Positions 44,901-57,325 of a stretch of DNA of 64,000 nt are shown piece by piece. The DNA is from Tetrapyrgos nigripes. Taxonomy: Eukaryota; Basidiomycota; Agaricomycetes; Agaricales; Campanellaceae. Position 1 is the first letter of the stretch; every line of letters begins with the position of its first letter. The notes under the pieces are model-generated. The model was not told where the DNA came from and searched no databases. It saw nothing but the letters and a program-made list of their open reading frames with translations. The position numbers were made by a program, and so were the translations under genes. Location of the stretch: NCBI GenBank assembly GCA_013368315.1, contig JAACJM010000090.1:62001-126000 (forward strand), read 5' to 3'.

Positions 44901-46209
44901 AGGAAATTCTTTCCGGCTTGGTGGCGAACAAGTAGCAAGCTGACTGCACTTCAACAAGAAACATCACCAAGGATATGCAGACTCTTGGATATATTTTGGC
45001 AGCCCGATTTTATCTGGTACACGCTTCAGTGGTATTTAGACCGGACCAGTAGTTAAGATATGAGGGTAACACTGAGGACTTGACGATGCGACGTGTCCAT
45101 TCCACCCCCGAGTCTTCATAGGTCGTTCTCATTTCCAATGCAGAACTATACCAGCACCGTAACACCGTCCCTCCTTGACAACCTCAGCTTGCCTAGACCG
45201 TGTCACAGCAAGCAAGTCACGCTACCATTGAAAAGCTGAACTGAAACCGAACATTGTAAGGCGCGTCACTCAGGAGTCAGGCTACAACTCCCGTCCCCGA
45301 AGTTGAGGTCGGCATAAAAGGACGGATTGAGGACGGGTAGGTATACTAGGGAACGTTAGGTTGTCGAGACTGACGGAAGGAAGAGAGGCAAGAAAGACTC
45401 GGTGTATGAGCTTGATGCGGCTTGTCAAGACCTATGAGAAACGGATGTTAAATGACGGGAAAAGCATTTGAGTCATTGGATAAGGCGCACCTATGCCAAG
45501 TAGAAGCCATAGCACGGAGTATTTGGCAACAAAATGGAGAGAAAGAGTAAGGAAAGCTAGCCTGACGTATATGAGACATTGAGTTCATGTTACCAGATAA
45601 ATGAAGCAACGATGACACATCGGGCTGGGGCACGTTTAAGACGACCACCGCAGGTGGTCAACATTGATGAAGGATGACTAGAGTATACGTTGAGCGCCGC
45701 ATAGAAAGGCTACATTTGTCGGAGATTCCGGAAAGGGCCTCATATGGGAAGCGGCATGCGAGCGGGAATGACTACGACGATATCACTTAGTACTAGTAGC
45801 ATCCAACGCCGCATGTAAGTGCGGTTTTCCGTTTGCGGAGCTGCTAAGTATTCGTCATACAGAAGCATACAGGCTACTGACCTTCTTTTGGCATTGATTC
45901 ATTAGTTGCCAGGCTTGCTGCTAAAAACCTGCAATAGATTTCATTCTTCAAGAATGCAATTAGCAGAAGCGATCCGTCTCCGAAGAAACGGCTCCTCGTA
46001 ATACTCTATGAACCAAGCATACGCATTGTCAAATGTCTATATTGTTTTGAATACCGCATCTTGATATGGGCAAGCAGCACACCTGTAAGTTTCCGTTTGA
46101 TTTCAACGTATAAAGGCTCTCTCTAAACTTCGCAAACACTCAGACTTATCCACTCGTTTCTACTCAGAGTCACATTCCTTTTTCCCTTGTAGTACCAAGC
46201 TAGTTCATC
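44901..46209. other. Intergenic upstream of the secreted protein gene
   Basis: No domain-bearing frame or strong repeat. The last part should hold the promoter of the next gene. Pyrimidine-rich sequence (TTCCTTTTTCCCTTGTAG at about 46175) lies just before its start codon, as is common in basidiomycete promoters. Confidence 0.4.
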
Positions 46210-47002
46210 ATGATGATCTTCTCCAAAGCCATCTGTCTTTTCTCCATCTTCTCCATTGTTGCATCCAAACCAATTTCCACCTCTCAGGCTCGTGCCGACG
46301 ATGTGGGCCTCGTCGGGAATCGTCGGGCTGAGCTAAACATCACTGTCGGAAGTGTTCTGGATACTCTCCATGGTCAGGTTAATACGATCCTACCACAGAT
46401 TCGTGAGTATAACTCTGCGTTGCACGTCTGGATTATACTGAAGTAGTACACGACCTTCCAGAAAACCTCGCCAACGTAAACAAAGAGACTCTCTCCCCTC
46501 TCATTGACGATTTGACTGGAGCTCTCGACAACGCCGCCCACGATCTGCACAGAATTCATGCTTCGGGTAGGGTGCACAGCACGACCACCAGACAGTGCGA
46601 CTGCGATGACGACGACGACACTGCCAACCTAATTGCCGAGATCGTTAAAGTAAGTATCTCGAATCTAAACTCGATCTAAACCGCGTTTCTGGATTTTTAC
46701 CATCGATGCCTCAATACTAGGAAATTACTGTCACCTTGGACAACGTCGTCGTCGTGGCCAATGATCTTCCAGTTGTCGGACCTCTTTTTTACCAAGTTGA
46801 TAGATCCTTGAACGGCGTACTCTCTGGAGTTGAGAAGCTTGTTTCGGGTGCGCTTAACCTCGTGTCTGTATTGTAAGTTGACAATTCCGGTCGCTATCAT
46901 CCCAGACCCCGTTAAATTGACTTGGCTTGCAGGCTTGGGAATGTCGCTGGTCTCCTTGAATCTGTTGGGTTGGGACTTACACGTGGGGCTCTTGGTCATT
47001 AG
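46210..47002 (+). CDS. Small secreted SC15-like protein
   Basis: Exons 46210-46402, 46462-46649, 46721-46872 and 46933-47002 join in frame into 200 residues with introns of 59, 71 and 60 bp. Residues 1-19 are a signal peptide (MMIFSKAICLFSIFSIVAS, with cleavage expected just after). The mature protein is acidic in the middle (CDCDDDDDTANL). It is rich in Val, Leu and Gly in amphipathic stretches such as TVGSVLDTLHGQVNTIL, VEKLVSGALNLVSVL and LGNVAGLLESVGLGL, a pattern of SC15-like secreted proteins known from Schizophyllum and other mushrooms. No enzyme motif is present. It is one of the few intact host genes here. Alternative: an unrelated small secreted protein. Confidence 0.7.
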
Positions 47003-49150
47003 ACCATGACAGTATACCTAGGCCTTGTCGGACATTATTATGTTCATACACGGACTCATAACTACTGAGCTTTCTTTCTCCTGCTAATATGCACATATTA
47101 TTTACCCAGGAATGTATATCTATAGCACGGTGTCAGCGGTGCCAGAAATCTTGTCTCATGAACAGCGCACGATGAGGTGCGACCTCAGAAAATCAACAAG
47201 GTATTGGTACATCCCACCAATTCCTCCAAACATGAAGCATCCTTCACGTTTGATATGCTTCGGGGATTTTGAATGACCACTGACCAGAAAGTGACTAGTG
47301 TAGTGTGGTGTACTACGGAGGGGATCAAGTTGAAGATGAAGGCTGGATGGAGTGAATGACGCTGGCAGCGGCGACAGTTACAGCAGCAGAATATAGGATG
47401 AGTGTGGGGGGAGATAAGTACGGCCTGCAATAGTACTGAAAGCATACAATGAGCGAGAGAATGATTAGCATGTATGTCCCATACACACAGATATAAAAGA
47501 TAATGAGAACAACAACAAAAAAAGAAAATGAGAATCAGAACCAGCCAGAGAACAAAAGAGAAAGCAAACCAAAAGGAAAAAAAATTCGAGGGCAAAGGAA
47601 AAACCATCGACACCAACCAAACACTCTAACACACCCAACGCACCCAATGGACCACTTCGTATAGTTCTCGCCTCCTAACACTCCTCATAACCACACCCTA
47701 TATCATGGCCTACACCTTAAATGTAGACTTGCGAACCTCGCGTGTGTTAGTCCAAGGAAGGGAGTTTAACTCCTCCGGAACCTTGAACCCATGCGCCGCC
47801 ACCTGGTCTTGCTTGGTTTCTATCTGTATCATCATCCTGGGAACAATGATGTACACAGATGTACATTAGGACGCTTCCAGGACTCCTAGCCCGGGTAATA
47901 GAAATCTCCTCCACCAGCCACGGGGGACCGAAAAAAATAAAATAATACTGGGGGCCAGAAAAGCAGCAGCTGTGTTGTACATTATCCTGGCTCAGAATCC
48001 TCAGAAATCCCTAAGAACTCGAAATCACCAGAAACCCAAGGTTGAGTCCACAAAATAACATGATCAAGTGGTCATGTGACTGTGAGACTTTCTGTCCAAC
48101 CATCAAATTACATAATCTTTCCCTTCTTTCTTCCTGACCACCATCATCTCTTATCTCCAACTCAATTTCTCCCTCATCCTTAACTCTACCTCAATTTCCA
48201 TCATTCCTCTACCTCAATTCCTTCACTCCACTTCACTGTTTATTTCAATTCCTTCTTCCTCTCAATTTCTTCACTCCATCCATCTTGAGTTATGAGGCTG
48301 AATGAAATGAGGTTGAGTTTATTACACTTGACTTCTGCTTGTGGCTATGCTTAAACAGTCCCGTCTATCCGTCCAATAAACAGGTTTGGACCAGAGTGAT
48401 CTGTGGGGCTGTCCTGGTGTGATCCAACAGAAAGAAATATTAGTTCTGACGCAACAGGTGGCCGTGCCTACTGCCAGCAAATTCTGTTCATGCCACGCGA
48501 TGTATTACGAGGCCAAATAGAGTTTTCTACACTCGGTTTCTGCATGTGGCTATGTTTAAAGCCTCCCGATTTTCCCCATCCATCTTTTTCCATCACTTGC
48601 CCCTATTATTAAGCTCTGGGCCGCAACTCTCACTGCCTTTTTTCATCCTCTTCGCAAGTTAGAGAACCTACATGATTCATTTTTATTTTCATTTCTTGTA
48701 TTTTCAACATTACCTTCTGGCCTTGTACTCGCCACGCCTGGGTGCTGGCCCACAACTCTTTCATCCACCTTCACTTATTTGCCTCCTTCTGAGTTATCCA
48801 ATCCAATTTCTTTGAGTTCTCAACTCAGTTTCACTCTCAGCTGCAGATTATCTGCTACAGCACAGCCTCCATTTTCTTGTAGTCACACCCAAGTCACACT
48901 ACCACCAAAATGTGACAGCTTATCTGGTATCTGTTTTCTGGTAGTCACAGGACCTGTGTCACAAAATCCAGACCAAAACTGCATCCATTTACTGCTAAAT
49001 GGACAGATTAGACACATAAAAGCTTTGTGGTCAGCCTGTTGAAAAGTACCTTGAAAGTACCAGACTACATATATACAACACAAAGTGTAGTACTTGTATA
49101 TATTGTCAGTCTGGTTGTGCAAGGCTAACTGCAGTCTGCAAGCAGTCTGT
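47003..49150. other. Intergenic and repeat-like, no gene called
   Basis: The first kilobase is unique-looking. A phrase with CTTGTGGCTATGCTTAAACA at about 48338 recurs diverged near 48546 (GCATGTGGCTATGTTTAAAG), suggesting a roughly 210-bp direct duplication. At about 49056-49113 lies an imperfect inverted repeat with AGACTAC and CAGTCTGGT ends, similar in layout to one at about 3126-3168. From 48 kb rightward the base composition becomes more AT-rich. Confidence 0.35.
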
Positions 49151-49750
49151 TTTCAAACATCCAGGTCAACTATGCTCACAACTTTGGGTTCATTGAGTCT
49201 GAAGAAGTGATCTGAGAAGGCAGGGCCCACATTATTGACTGAAGAGCACTGCAAGAATTTCACAGCTTGTTGTGTCTGAATACTAGAGAGTTTGTACACA
49301 GCCACAAGAAGCCATATATGGCTGTTTTTCATGTGCACATTGCTGGCTGCCATGAGTTGCAACTTGGTTGTTTCCTTTCATCCATGGTGCCTGCCTCAGC
49401 TCAATAGCTATGATATGAGTAGAATAGACTAACTATGCCAAGCTACAAGGCTTGGAAGCAAGCCATCCCTAGAATTTTGACCCCATCTTGAGCCAGGCAG
49501 CACCCAGTAGGAAATGATGTCATCATTGGGTGCTAAATTTTTACCAGCTTAAAAAATGCCAAAAAATGGATGTTGAAGGACCTGGCATGGCTCTCTTGAT
49601 GAAAAGGCTTCATTAAGCGTCTAAGGATTAATAAACTGATGTATGTACTGTTCCCACTGCCCAGGACCTTTTCTTTTGATGGGAAGAAACTTGAGTTTTT
49701 TGTCAAAGAAGACAAAGAGACCCTTTATCTCTTTCATTTTGGAAATACAA

Positions 49751-50250
49751 TCAGATGCATGATCTGTGCATTACCACATGTGCACAGTTCAGCACTGTAG
49801 CTTGATTCATGGCACACATAATTGTATATGTGGTCCCTCCTGCATGTCCTGTTTCATATTTTGCACAAGCCAAATTCTGCCCATTCTCATGGACAAAGTC
49901 AAAGTTGGTGTTCTGCCACCTGGTATTACCACCACAGCTGAATGACACATATGCTTCATTGCTGTGAGCTCCTGCACCATTAGGATCAAAGTCAGAGAGG
50001 ACATAGGCATTTCCACATGCTGAGGGAGTCTGCCAGTGCTCTTTGCCTGGGGCAATGCGATCACCAGAGCCAAGGGCATAGTATTCCTATTTCAAGATGT
50101 TAGTTGTGATTAGTGACCATGATAAAAATGACGTATGGTATTTCCAGCACCCATTACATGTTGCATTGGCATATTGGGGATCATAAAGAATGTGTTTGAG
50201 GTTCCAGCAAAGTATCCTACATCCCCTGTGGTATCTGGGATGTTGCATCC
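49751..50250 (-). pseudogene. Fragment of an unknown, possibly secreted protein
   Basis: Minus-strand coding-like pieces read GCNIPDTTGDVGYFAGTS and MIPNMPMQHVMGAGN. After an intron-like break comes EYYALGSGDRIAPGKEHW, then SACGNAYVLSDFDPNG, AYVSFSCGGNTRWQNTNFDF and GHAGGTTYTIMC, ending at a stop near 49751. Cysteines and glycines suggest an extracellular fold. I do not recognise the family. No signal peptide or complete 5' end was found. The stretch to its left (49151-49750) shows nothing recognisable. Confidence 0.35.
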
Positions 50251-50471
50251 TGTACATTGAGGGGAGGGCAGGAATGAGGTTATGTGACCATCAGATCATC
50301 AAATTCAAGAACATATATCCAGACAAGAGAAAGCAACGTACTTGAAATGTGAAAGTGGATGGGATGAACTAGAAGATTAATCATTAAACTCTAACTACTT
50401 CAGGGTGGCAGATGATGGTGCTCACCAGGACTTGCAATACTCAATAAGTCCAATAAAGAGGAAAACACATG

Positions 50472-50750
50472 CACTGGGTGCAAACACTTGTAATTCCTTG
50501 GATATACTGAGGAATTATATAAAACTTACACTGGTGCACTCAATATGTAAGTCCACTTGAATTACTGAAGTATTACCAGGGACCACTGTGAGACTTCATG
50601 CCTTACAATGGTCATATATAATTGTTCTATTTTTTTTGGTCTCTGGTAATACTTCAGTAAGTCAAGTGGACTTACATATTGAGTGTACCAGTGTAAGTCT
50701 TATGTAATTCCTCTGTATATCCAAGGAATTACAAGTGTTTGCACCCAGTG
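50472..50750. repeat. 279-bp foldback MITE, copy 1
   Basis: The ends CACTGGGTGCAAACACTTGT and its reverse complement start arms of about 130 bp around a short AT-rich centre. The outer 3 bp ATG occur on both sides. It is nearly identical to the copy at 53533-53811. Confidence 0.85.
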
Positions 50751-53532
50751 ATGGGCATGTTGATATTCTGTCAGCTCCATGTTTTCAGCATAGTATTCCC
50801 AGAAATGCTGCATATGAGAGCTGCAACAAAACTATCAGATCATCAGACCCAGTGTGAAGAAACATTGACTAGTGTGCACCCATCTTCATATATTTTACAG
50901 GGACCTTTTTGCTATATTCATTGAGTTATGTAGCATATATGCTGTGGAACATAGGTAGTGAAGTTTGCCTGGGAAAACAGACAGACACGGGCTTATTACC
51001 GGCAGTAAGCATGGCTGTCAGTGGTGGCAGTTGTTTCTGTCGGAAGGTTATGCAGACCATGTGACCTTTGTGCCTTACTCAGTTAATTAGCCGTTGAAAT
51101 CCTCACATGGGTAGTTGCATCCTATATAGATACCTTTGACCACATGTAGGATGTTGATGTTGACCAAGCCTAAAGAGTGACTGATCAGTCAAGAATTGAT
51201 CCAGTACATTCAAAACATATGACAGCATGATTGGGAGGTTCAAGAGAGGCTTACATTAAAAGTTTTGTGATCAGTGAATGGCACAGTCTTTGGATAGGTG
51301 CAATTCCATACTGTGTGGCAGTAGACATCTTGGCCCAGCTACATGATGGAGCTAGATCAAAACATAGGCAGAGGATGAGATAACCCACAATCACCTCTTT
51401 TGTTGCTTGAGCATGTCTGAGGGCTGCACTGCAGTTGTTCTTGCCTTTTGGGAAGTGACAGGTGCAGCTACTTTGCTTGTTTTCCTAGAGCTCAAATCAA
51501 TCAAGTGGACCTAGATATTGAAATGAAAATGAAAACTTACACCCGTTTGGAATAGTGGGCACCAACATCATCTTCAGAGTCCTGAATGGAATCATCATCA
51601 ACATCAGGAGCATCAAAGTCCTTGAGTCAAGGTTTTTTGGTTGATCAGCCACACAGGAGGAAAGCACAGCAATGATTTGAGCCTTTATATGCAGGCTTGA
51701 ATAGAGAGAAACATTGTGATAAGTAATGATCTCACAGTTGATATGCCATACAAAATTTGTGCATAGAAACACTATTTGGCAGTTAGAAAGCTGGTTCACC
51801 ACTTCAATTGGTATATAAAGGACTAGAGTGAGTCCCGAACTTCTAGTTAAAGTGCTAGTGGACTAAGTGTACACACCAGTACAATAAAGCTAAGTACTTA
51901 TGAATAGGATATGCTTATTCTAAGTCCTATGGTTGATGTGTACAGGGCTTCAGTTATAGTAGCAGATCCACCCAATATACTATACAAAGATCTACAAAGA
52001 CTTTGTAGCAATTCCTACTATAACATGCTTAGTACTGCCAGTGTGACTCAAGGGAAATTGAAGCCCCTATTCACAGGGAAGGAATACATTGGCTATACAA
52101 ACAATCACTGGTTAAGGATTGCGCCATAATCAGAGAAATTGCTAGTAACTGACTATGTCTGAACTAGCGGTATAGTAATTGATACCTCGCTTATAAGCAA
52201 AACAGAAGGAATAGTCTTTTGAAAGACATCAAGGATAGACAAGTAGGACAAAGTATATATGTATGAGTTTAGAAAGCTCAGGTTTTGTATAATACTAAAG
52301 GGATGGACTAGAGGTGAAGGAATGAAACCAGTACATGATCAAAGGAATGAGTCATGATGAGAAAGCCCCAAAAGGATAAAGATATTTCTGAATCCAGCAG
52401 TAAGATCGGCAAGACATGTGCTTGTTGGTACAAGTGTGACTACAAAATATATGTAGGGCCTTATAGATAGCAGGACTCACCTATAAGAGAACTATGCCAC
52501 TAACTGGCGGTATACTAAAACCTAGGTCTATTGATACCAAGCCTATAGTAGCGTTGGGAAAACATGAGAGCAGGAATGACGAAGACTACACAAACCTATA
52601 GCAGCCAGTTGGCAGTAGAGGAACTTGGGGGGAAGAGGCCACACTACGCTGGCTAGACCAATTACTATTTTTACAGCAGTGACTCATCTGGAATAACCTG
52701 TGTTTACCATCAGCCAGAGAGCAGTCTTGAAAGGAGTCATTCAATGTACTGGGTACTGCATAGTTGCAATCCATGGTGGTCCCTACATATTGTCTGACTA
52801 GATGTTGAGATGACAAAAAGAACAATGATGAGCTCACTAGCACTAGAACATCAGGCTCTGTCCTTCTCTTGCTTCAAAACACCCTTGTCTTTATAGCTCT
52901 TTAGCACCATTTCCAACTATACAAAGCATCTCTTTCCCAATTCATACATGACAGTATATCATATTTACAATTAGTATATCGAACTCATTAATGGAGGCAT
53001 CAATGCTTTCTGAGCTTCCAAGCTCATCAGCAGAAACCCAAAATCCAACAGTACAAACTTCAAAGACAAGGGTCAGAGTCCCAAAGACATATTTGTAGAT
53101 GCAGAAATGCAGACTTCAAATATCACCTGTTCCTCCTACTTAAAGCCTTTGAAACCTCCATAATCAGGAGGAGGAGAGCATTCGGGATTGTCAGAGTCTG
53201 ACTCGTCTGCCTCAGAGTCTGAGTCTGACTCAGGGAGATATCGTCCTAGAGCTCCAGAGAGAGCCCTAGTAGTCAATATGGAGTCCTGGAGAACATAGTA
53301 GGGTAGTACTAAGCACTGGTACACTGTAATTAGAACGGAGCAATAGATTTGTCACATGCCATGCGACTTTACTGTCTGCAAGGCATTGTGTCGCCTCTTT
53401 TCATCTACCACCACTCATATCCACCAATTCCGCACGCCAACCTTCACCAGGATCCTTTCGCCATTCACTACAAACATCATAAAGCAACTGCTCTTCATAG
53501 ACCATCCCTTTGCAAGCTGTTTAGTACGTATA
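50751..53532. other. AT-rich DNA with gene debris
   Basis: On the minus strand at about 51620-51540 an acidic, coding-like piece (APDVDDDSIQDSEDDVGA) is followed by an intron donor. Beyond an acceptor near 51490 comes RKTSKVAAPVTSQKART (about 51480-51400). This could be an exon pair of a lost transposon gene. A frame at 53324-53136 (minus) has a Ser/Asp/Glu cluster (LPESDSDSEADESDSDN). Nothing is complete, and LTR-like ends were not found. Confidence 0.3.
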
Positions 53533-53811
53533 CACTGGGTGCAAACACTTGTAATTCCTTGGATATACAGAGGAATTACATAAGACTTACACTGGTACAC
53601 TCAATATGTAAGTCCACTTGACTTACTGAAGTATTACCAGAGAACAAGAAAAATAGAACAATTATATATGACCATTGTAAGGCATGAAGTCTCACAGTGG
53701 TCCTTGGTAATACTTCAGTAAGTCAAGTGGACTTACAGATTGAGTGTACCAGTGTAAGTCTTGTGTAATTCCTCTGTATATCCAAGGAATTACAAGTGTT
53801 TGCACTCAGTG
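53533..53811. repeat. 279-bp foldback MITE, copy 2, with 5-bp duplication
   Basis: It has the same ends and arms as the copy at 50472-50750. GTATA flanks it on both sides (53528-53532 and 53812-53816). The termini CACTG...CAGTG and the absence of coding sequence mark it as a non-autonomous DNA transposon; superfamily unknown. Confidence 0.85.
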
Positions 53812-53877
53812 GTATAGTCACCTTTAGGCTTCAGAGCATACACAGTACTAATCCCTTGTAGTCTGTGTTCTCCAGCT

Positions 53878-55575
53878 ATGACATTCCCCCATGGACTGGA
53901 TCTTACAATGCCCCTGCCCCATAACATCGCTTGTCTGTGCCCCCAGTGCATGGCGGATGGCATTGCTCAAGGCGAGGTCATCCGGGTACCACAGCGGGTA
54001 ACAACACATAATCGTAATCATAATGTTGGTAAATGCTTCCTAGCAGTAAGTATTTATTCATTCATACCTATTCTCCTCTAAATGCAAGTTCTAGTGTGAC
54101 CACATCCACATGTCAACAGGAGAGAAGTGTGATTTCTATGTCATGGAATCAACTCCACCTACAACACCAAATCTACCCTCTGAAGCTTTTGTCTCTGTGC
54201 CTCAAGCTCTATCCTATCACTTTCCTTCTCATGAAAACCTATTTCCATCTTCTCAACATCCTCCCACATGTATATACACACCATTGTCTTCATACACACC
54301 CCTGTCTTCACAAGCTGTCTCTGGATGGGAAATGGGACCACCAGCATGTTCTATGACATCTAGATTGGTGGTAGAGGTCACTACTTGCAGTACCCCCACT
54401 TGTAACAACTCCGTCAATAAACAGTGCAAGGATATGTGCTGTAAAGCTTGTTGCACCAATCTAAGTTGCCTGGTCTATGGTCACCAAAAGCAACCTCCTC
54501 GCTCCACTCAACCAGTATCTCTGGATCCCTTTCCTCCATCACAACCAGCGCAAGTTTTGTCAGCAAATCCAGCACAAGCTTTGTTGTCTGCTCAGTGTGA
54601 GCCTCGATACTTCACAAAGCTTGCTGCTGATGCTGCTGAGCAATGTTGTGAGCTTGAAGCAAGGCAACACATGGTTCGCAAGGAGCTTGATCTTGGAAAG
54701 GATGCTGTCAAGCACCTTGCCTCTACAGTCGTGATCTTCGCCTGGGTGGAGCAGGATGAGCCAATGCCTGTGGAGATCCAGGGGGCTACTGCCAATGGCA
54801 TCTTCACATTTACTGCTGAGATGTTGCAGCGGTTGAGGATCTACGACTTGGACTTCCACTACTACCATTACAGAGCTTCAAATTTCGCAGTCACCTGGGC
54901 ACCGTATGCAGTTAAGGTTGAGGAGGGCAAACAATTTAGATGGGATGGTGTACCTGCTCTTATTCCGCAGAGCAAGCATGTCAAGAAATGCAATGGACTT
55001 GACCAACTTCTACTTCCCAAGCTGCCTGCTATCGCTACCACCCTCCTTGCAGAACCTCATGCAATACACCAGCACCATCAGGAGCTGCTTCATGAGCTTG
55101 CTACCCTTAACATCTCTACCAGCACAAAGTTGAAGTCCACTGCCAAAGGCAAGGCAAAGCTTCCACTCCAGCCAATGACTAGTACCACATCAGCATCATC
55201 ATCAAAGGCAGGACCTCCCTCATCAGCATCTTCTATGGCTTCGGGGTCATCATCGTCACTGCCATCTTCTGCTCTGACTAAGCCATCCCATTCATCCAAA
55301 CGGCTCCCTAGCAGCTCCCATAGCCCTGAGAACCCTTCAAAGCAAACCATGAGAAATGGTGGAGTAGTGTCTCTCAGGAGGACAGGGACCACTTTGTTGC
55401 ATATGGGGAGACTGATAAAGGATTATGGGCAAGGTTCATGGAGGAGTTCTCAGCCCCAAAGTCAGAGGTGAAGGCTGCCCATCAGAAGGCTACACAACAG
55501 GCCACTAGAAAGTCCAAGTTTATTCATGTCCCTTCTGAGGATGAGGAGGATGAGGTCGCAGATGATGATCTTTAA
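53878..55575 (+). CDS. Cysteine-cluster protein of unknown function, probably transposon-associated
   Basis: A first exon (MTFPHGLDLTMPLPHNIACL then CPQC) leads over an intron ending near 54118 into a long open frame (to 55471). Residues of the long frame include TCSTPTCNNSVNKQCKDMCC followed by KACC, a further Cys and a His: a compact C/H cluster resembling those in many Agaricomycete hypothetical proteins. Next are a helical stretch (LAADAAEQCCELEARQHMV) and a region with VVIFAWVEQDEPMPVEIQ and EMLQRLRIYDLDFHYY, then a Ser-rich disordered tail. Near 55345 the likely native frame shifts: EKWWSSVSQEDRDHFVAYGE, LWARFMEEF and an acidic end (DEEDEVADDDL, stop about 55575) lie in a different frame. 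It therefore carries a frameshift or a missed intron. Function is unknown; zinc binding is inference. Confidence 0.5.
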
Positions 55576-55781
55576 TTAACTATTCTGTCAATAGCAATAC
55601 CTTCATACCTTTTAGTGATACCTTTCTTGCCAGTTCCTTTCTGCCTTAACTATTCTGTCTATAGCGATACCTTCATACGACATGATATTGCACAGCAATG
55701 AATTAAGAAAGATAAATACACCAATTTAAACCAATTTCAAAGCTTCCAGTACTCAGGCCAGTACCCAGCAGCCTCCAGCTC

Positions 55782-56040
55782 CTACCGCCGGTCCTTGTTA
55801 TGCATGAGGATCATTTGATTAAGAAAGAACTCATAAAATACTGCCCTCATCTCCTGACACATTGACTGATATTTCCCAAACCATGCGTTTGTCTGCTCTG
55901 CAATTGATGTGTTGAAGTACCTGACATTGATGCAATGTTGCAAAATGAAGCTGGAAAGGGCTATAGTCATCATTTGAAAGCTGCAGGGGAGATATACACA
56001 TGAAAGAGAGCCTGCCCATGGGCCTGAAAGGTATGCTGAA
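55782..56040 (-). pseudogene. KDZ-like (CxC5/CxC6-type?) transposase, C-terminal fragment
   Basis: The minus-strand piece VRYFNTSIAEQTNAWFGKYQ followed by SMCQEMRAVFYEFFLNQMI and HN resembles the N-T-x-x-x-E-Q-x-x-x-W-x-x-x-Y ... FFL...HN end of KDZ-related proteins with CxC5/CxC6 clusters. Only about 60 residues are convincing, and the upstream region (56046-56300) shows no continuing domain. A remnant of a third KDZ-type gene is plausible, but so is an unrelated transposon protein. Confidence 0.35.
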
Positions 56041-56804
56041 GTCCCTCACTGCTGCTTACACCCTGAAGGAGAGGATCTTCCATCCATATTACTGGCCCAA
56101 GTGCACTCCAACAAGCCTCTACATCTTCCAGACACATATCTGTACTCTTGCTTAGAAAGACTTGTGTTTCTCATGGAAGGATTGGTGGAGGTTCGTTGAT
56201 TGGCTGATTGGAAGGGTATAACAAGAGTATATTGTGCTTGAGGTACAAACAAAGGATGATGAAAGGCAGGACTTGAGAGAGGAGAATAATAGAGGGATTT
56301 GTGGATCCTTGGGATAGTATTTTAATCATGGTGGGATATTGCAGTCGGGATGAGAATGCGACACGTCCGGCTTGGCAGACTGGCCATGTGCTTTCAGCAT
56401 CATCAACGTAGCCTCAACACCTTTATTCAGGTACTACAGAGTCTTCTACAGTATATACTACCATAATATACCCTAGGACTCATCGTTGGACGCAAACCAG
56501 GTGTCGGACCCCAACTGGGTGAGGCGGACTCCAAAGTTCCCAAACTCTCTGAGGAGGAGGGCTGTAAACTTCTACTAACTGAACTGGGGGTTATTTCAAA
56601 TGTGGGAAATGCTCTGAGTGAGAGAAGTGAGGCCACATGTGGCTGGAGCTTGACCCCACCCTCTAAAATATTTACCATGGCCTGGAGGCTCCAGAATGAA
56701 CATATTCAGCTGCCCTTTACTTCCCTGGGCCAACATACAATGGACAAGAAGGTTCTTAAGCACTGCAAGTAGTACTTAATGAATCCCCTGTATGAGGGGG
56801 CCTC

Positions 56805-57325
56805 TGCAAAAACTCAGCCGTTTGGATGATGCAGAGAATTGACAGTTAATAGGAGCTTGAGAGTGCATTCCTATGTAATTTGACATTCCAAATTGATTGG
56901 TGCCATTTGCGCTGGTGAGATATAGCCAGGTTTTGGATTATTACGCAAAGACGAAGTTCCCACGCTCTGGGACCCCTTCCAATTGATTCAGAACTTGAAA
57001 AAACCCTTGACTGCAAAAAACAGCAAAGATTGGCACAGAAGCCACCCTACAGCATGCAATACCTGCAAAAATTCAGCCCTTTGGATCACGAGTACACTGA
57101 ACAATTGATTCCTATGTGATTTGACTGTCCAAATCAATTGGTGTTATTTGCAAAGCGATTGGTGTACAAGTGGATGAGATATGGCAAAAATGCAGTTGCA
57201 AAATAGTACCCCAAGACAAGGTTCCCATGCTCTGGGACTCCCCTCCAATCAATTCAGAAGGCCCAAAAACCCTACACTGCAAAATCCATCACACAACAGC
57301 ACAGAAACCACCTTACAACATTCAA
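56805..57325. repeat. Diverged tandem duplication, about 255-bp unit
   Basis: CCTCTGCAAAAACTCAGCCG...TTTGGAT at about 56801 and ACCTGCAAAAATTCAGCCCT...TTTGGAT at about 57061 begin two parallel units. Both continue with ATTCCTATGTAATTTGAC-like, TTGGTGCCATTTGC-like and GTTCCCACGCTCTGGGAC-like blocks. No frame crosses it. The flanks 56300-56800 and 57330-58560 are AT-rich with no gene recognised. Confidence 0.6.

Noticed and set aside
47185..47647. Minus-strand hydrophobic frames (Phe/Leu-rich) as a membrane protein
   Set aside because: They come from an AAAAG/GAAAA-rich strand and have no start context, splice pattern or family resemblance.
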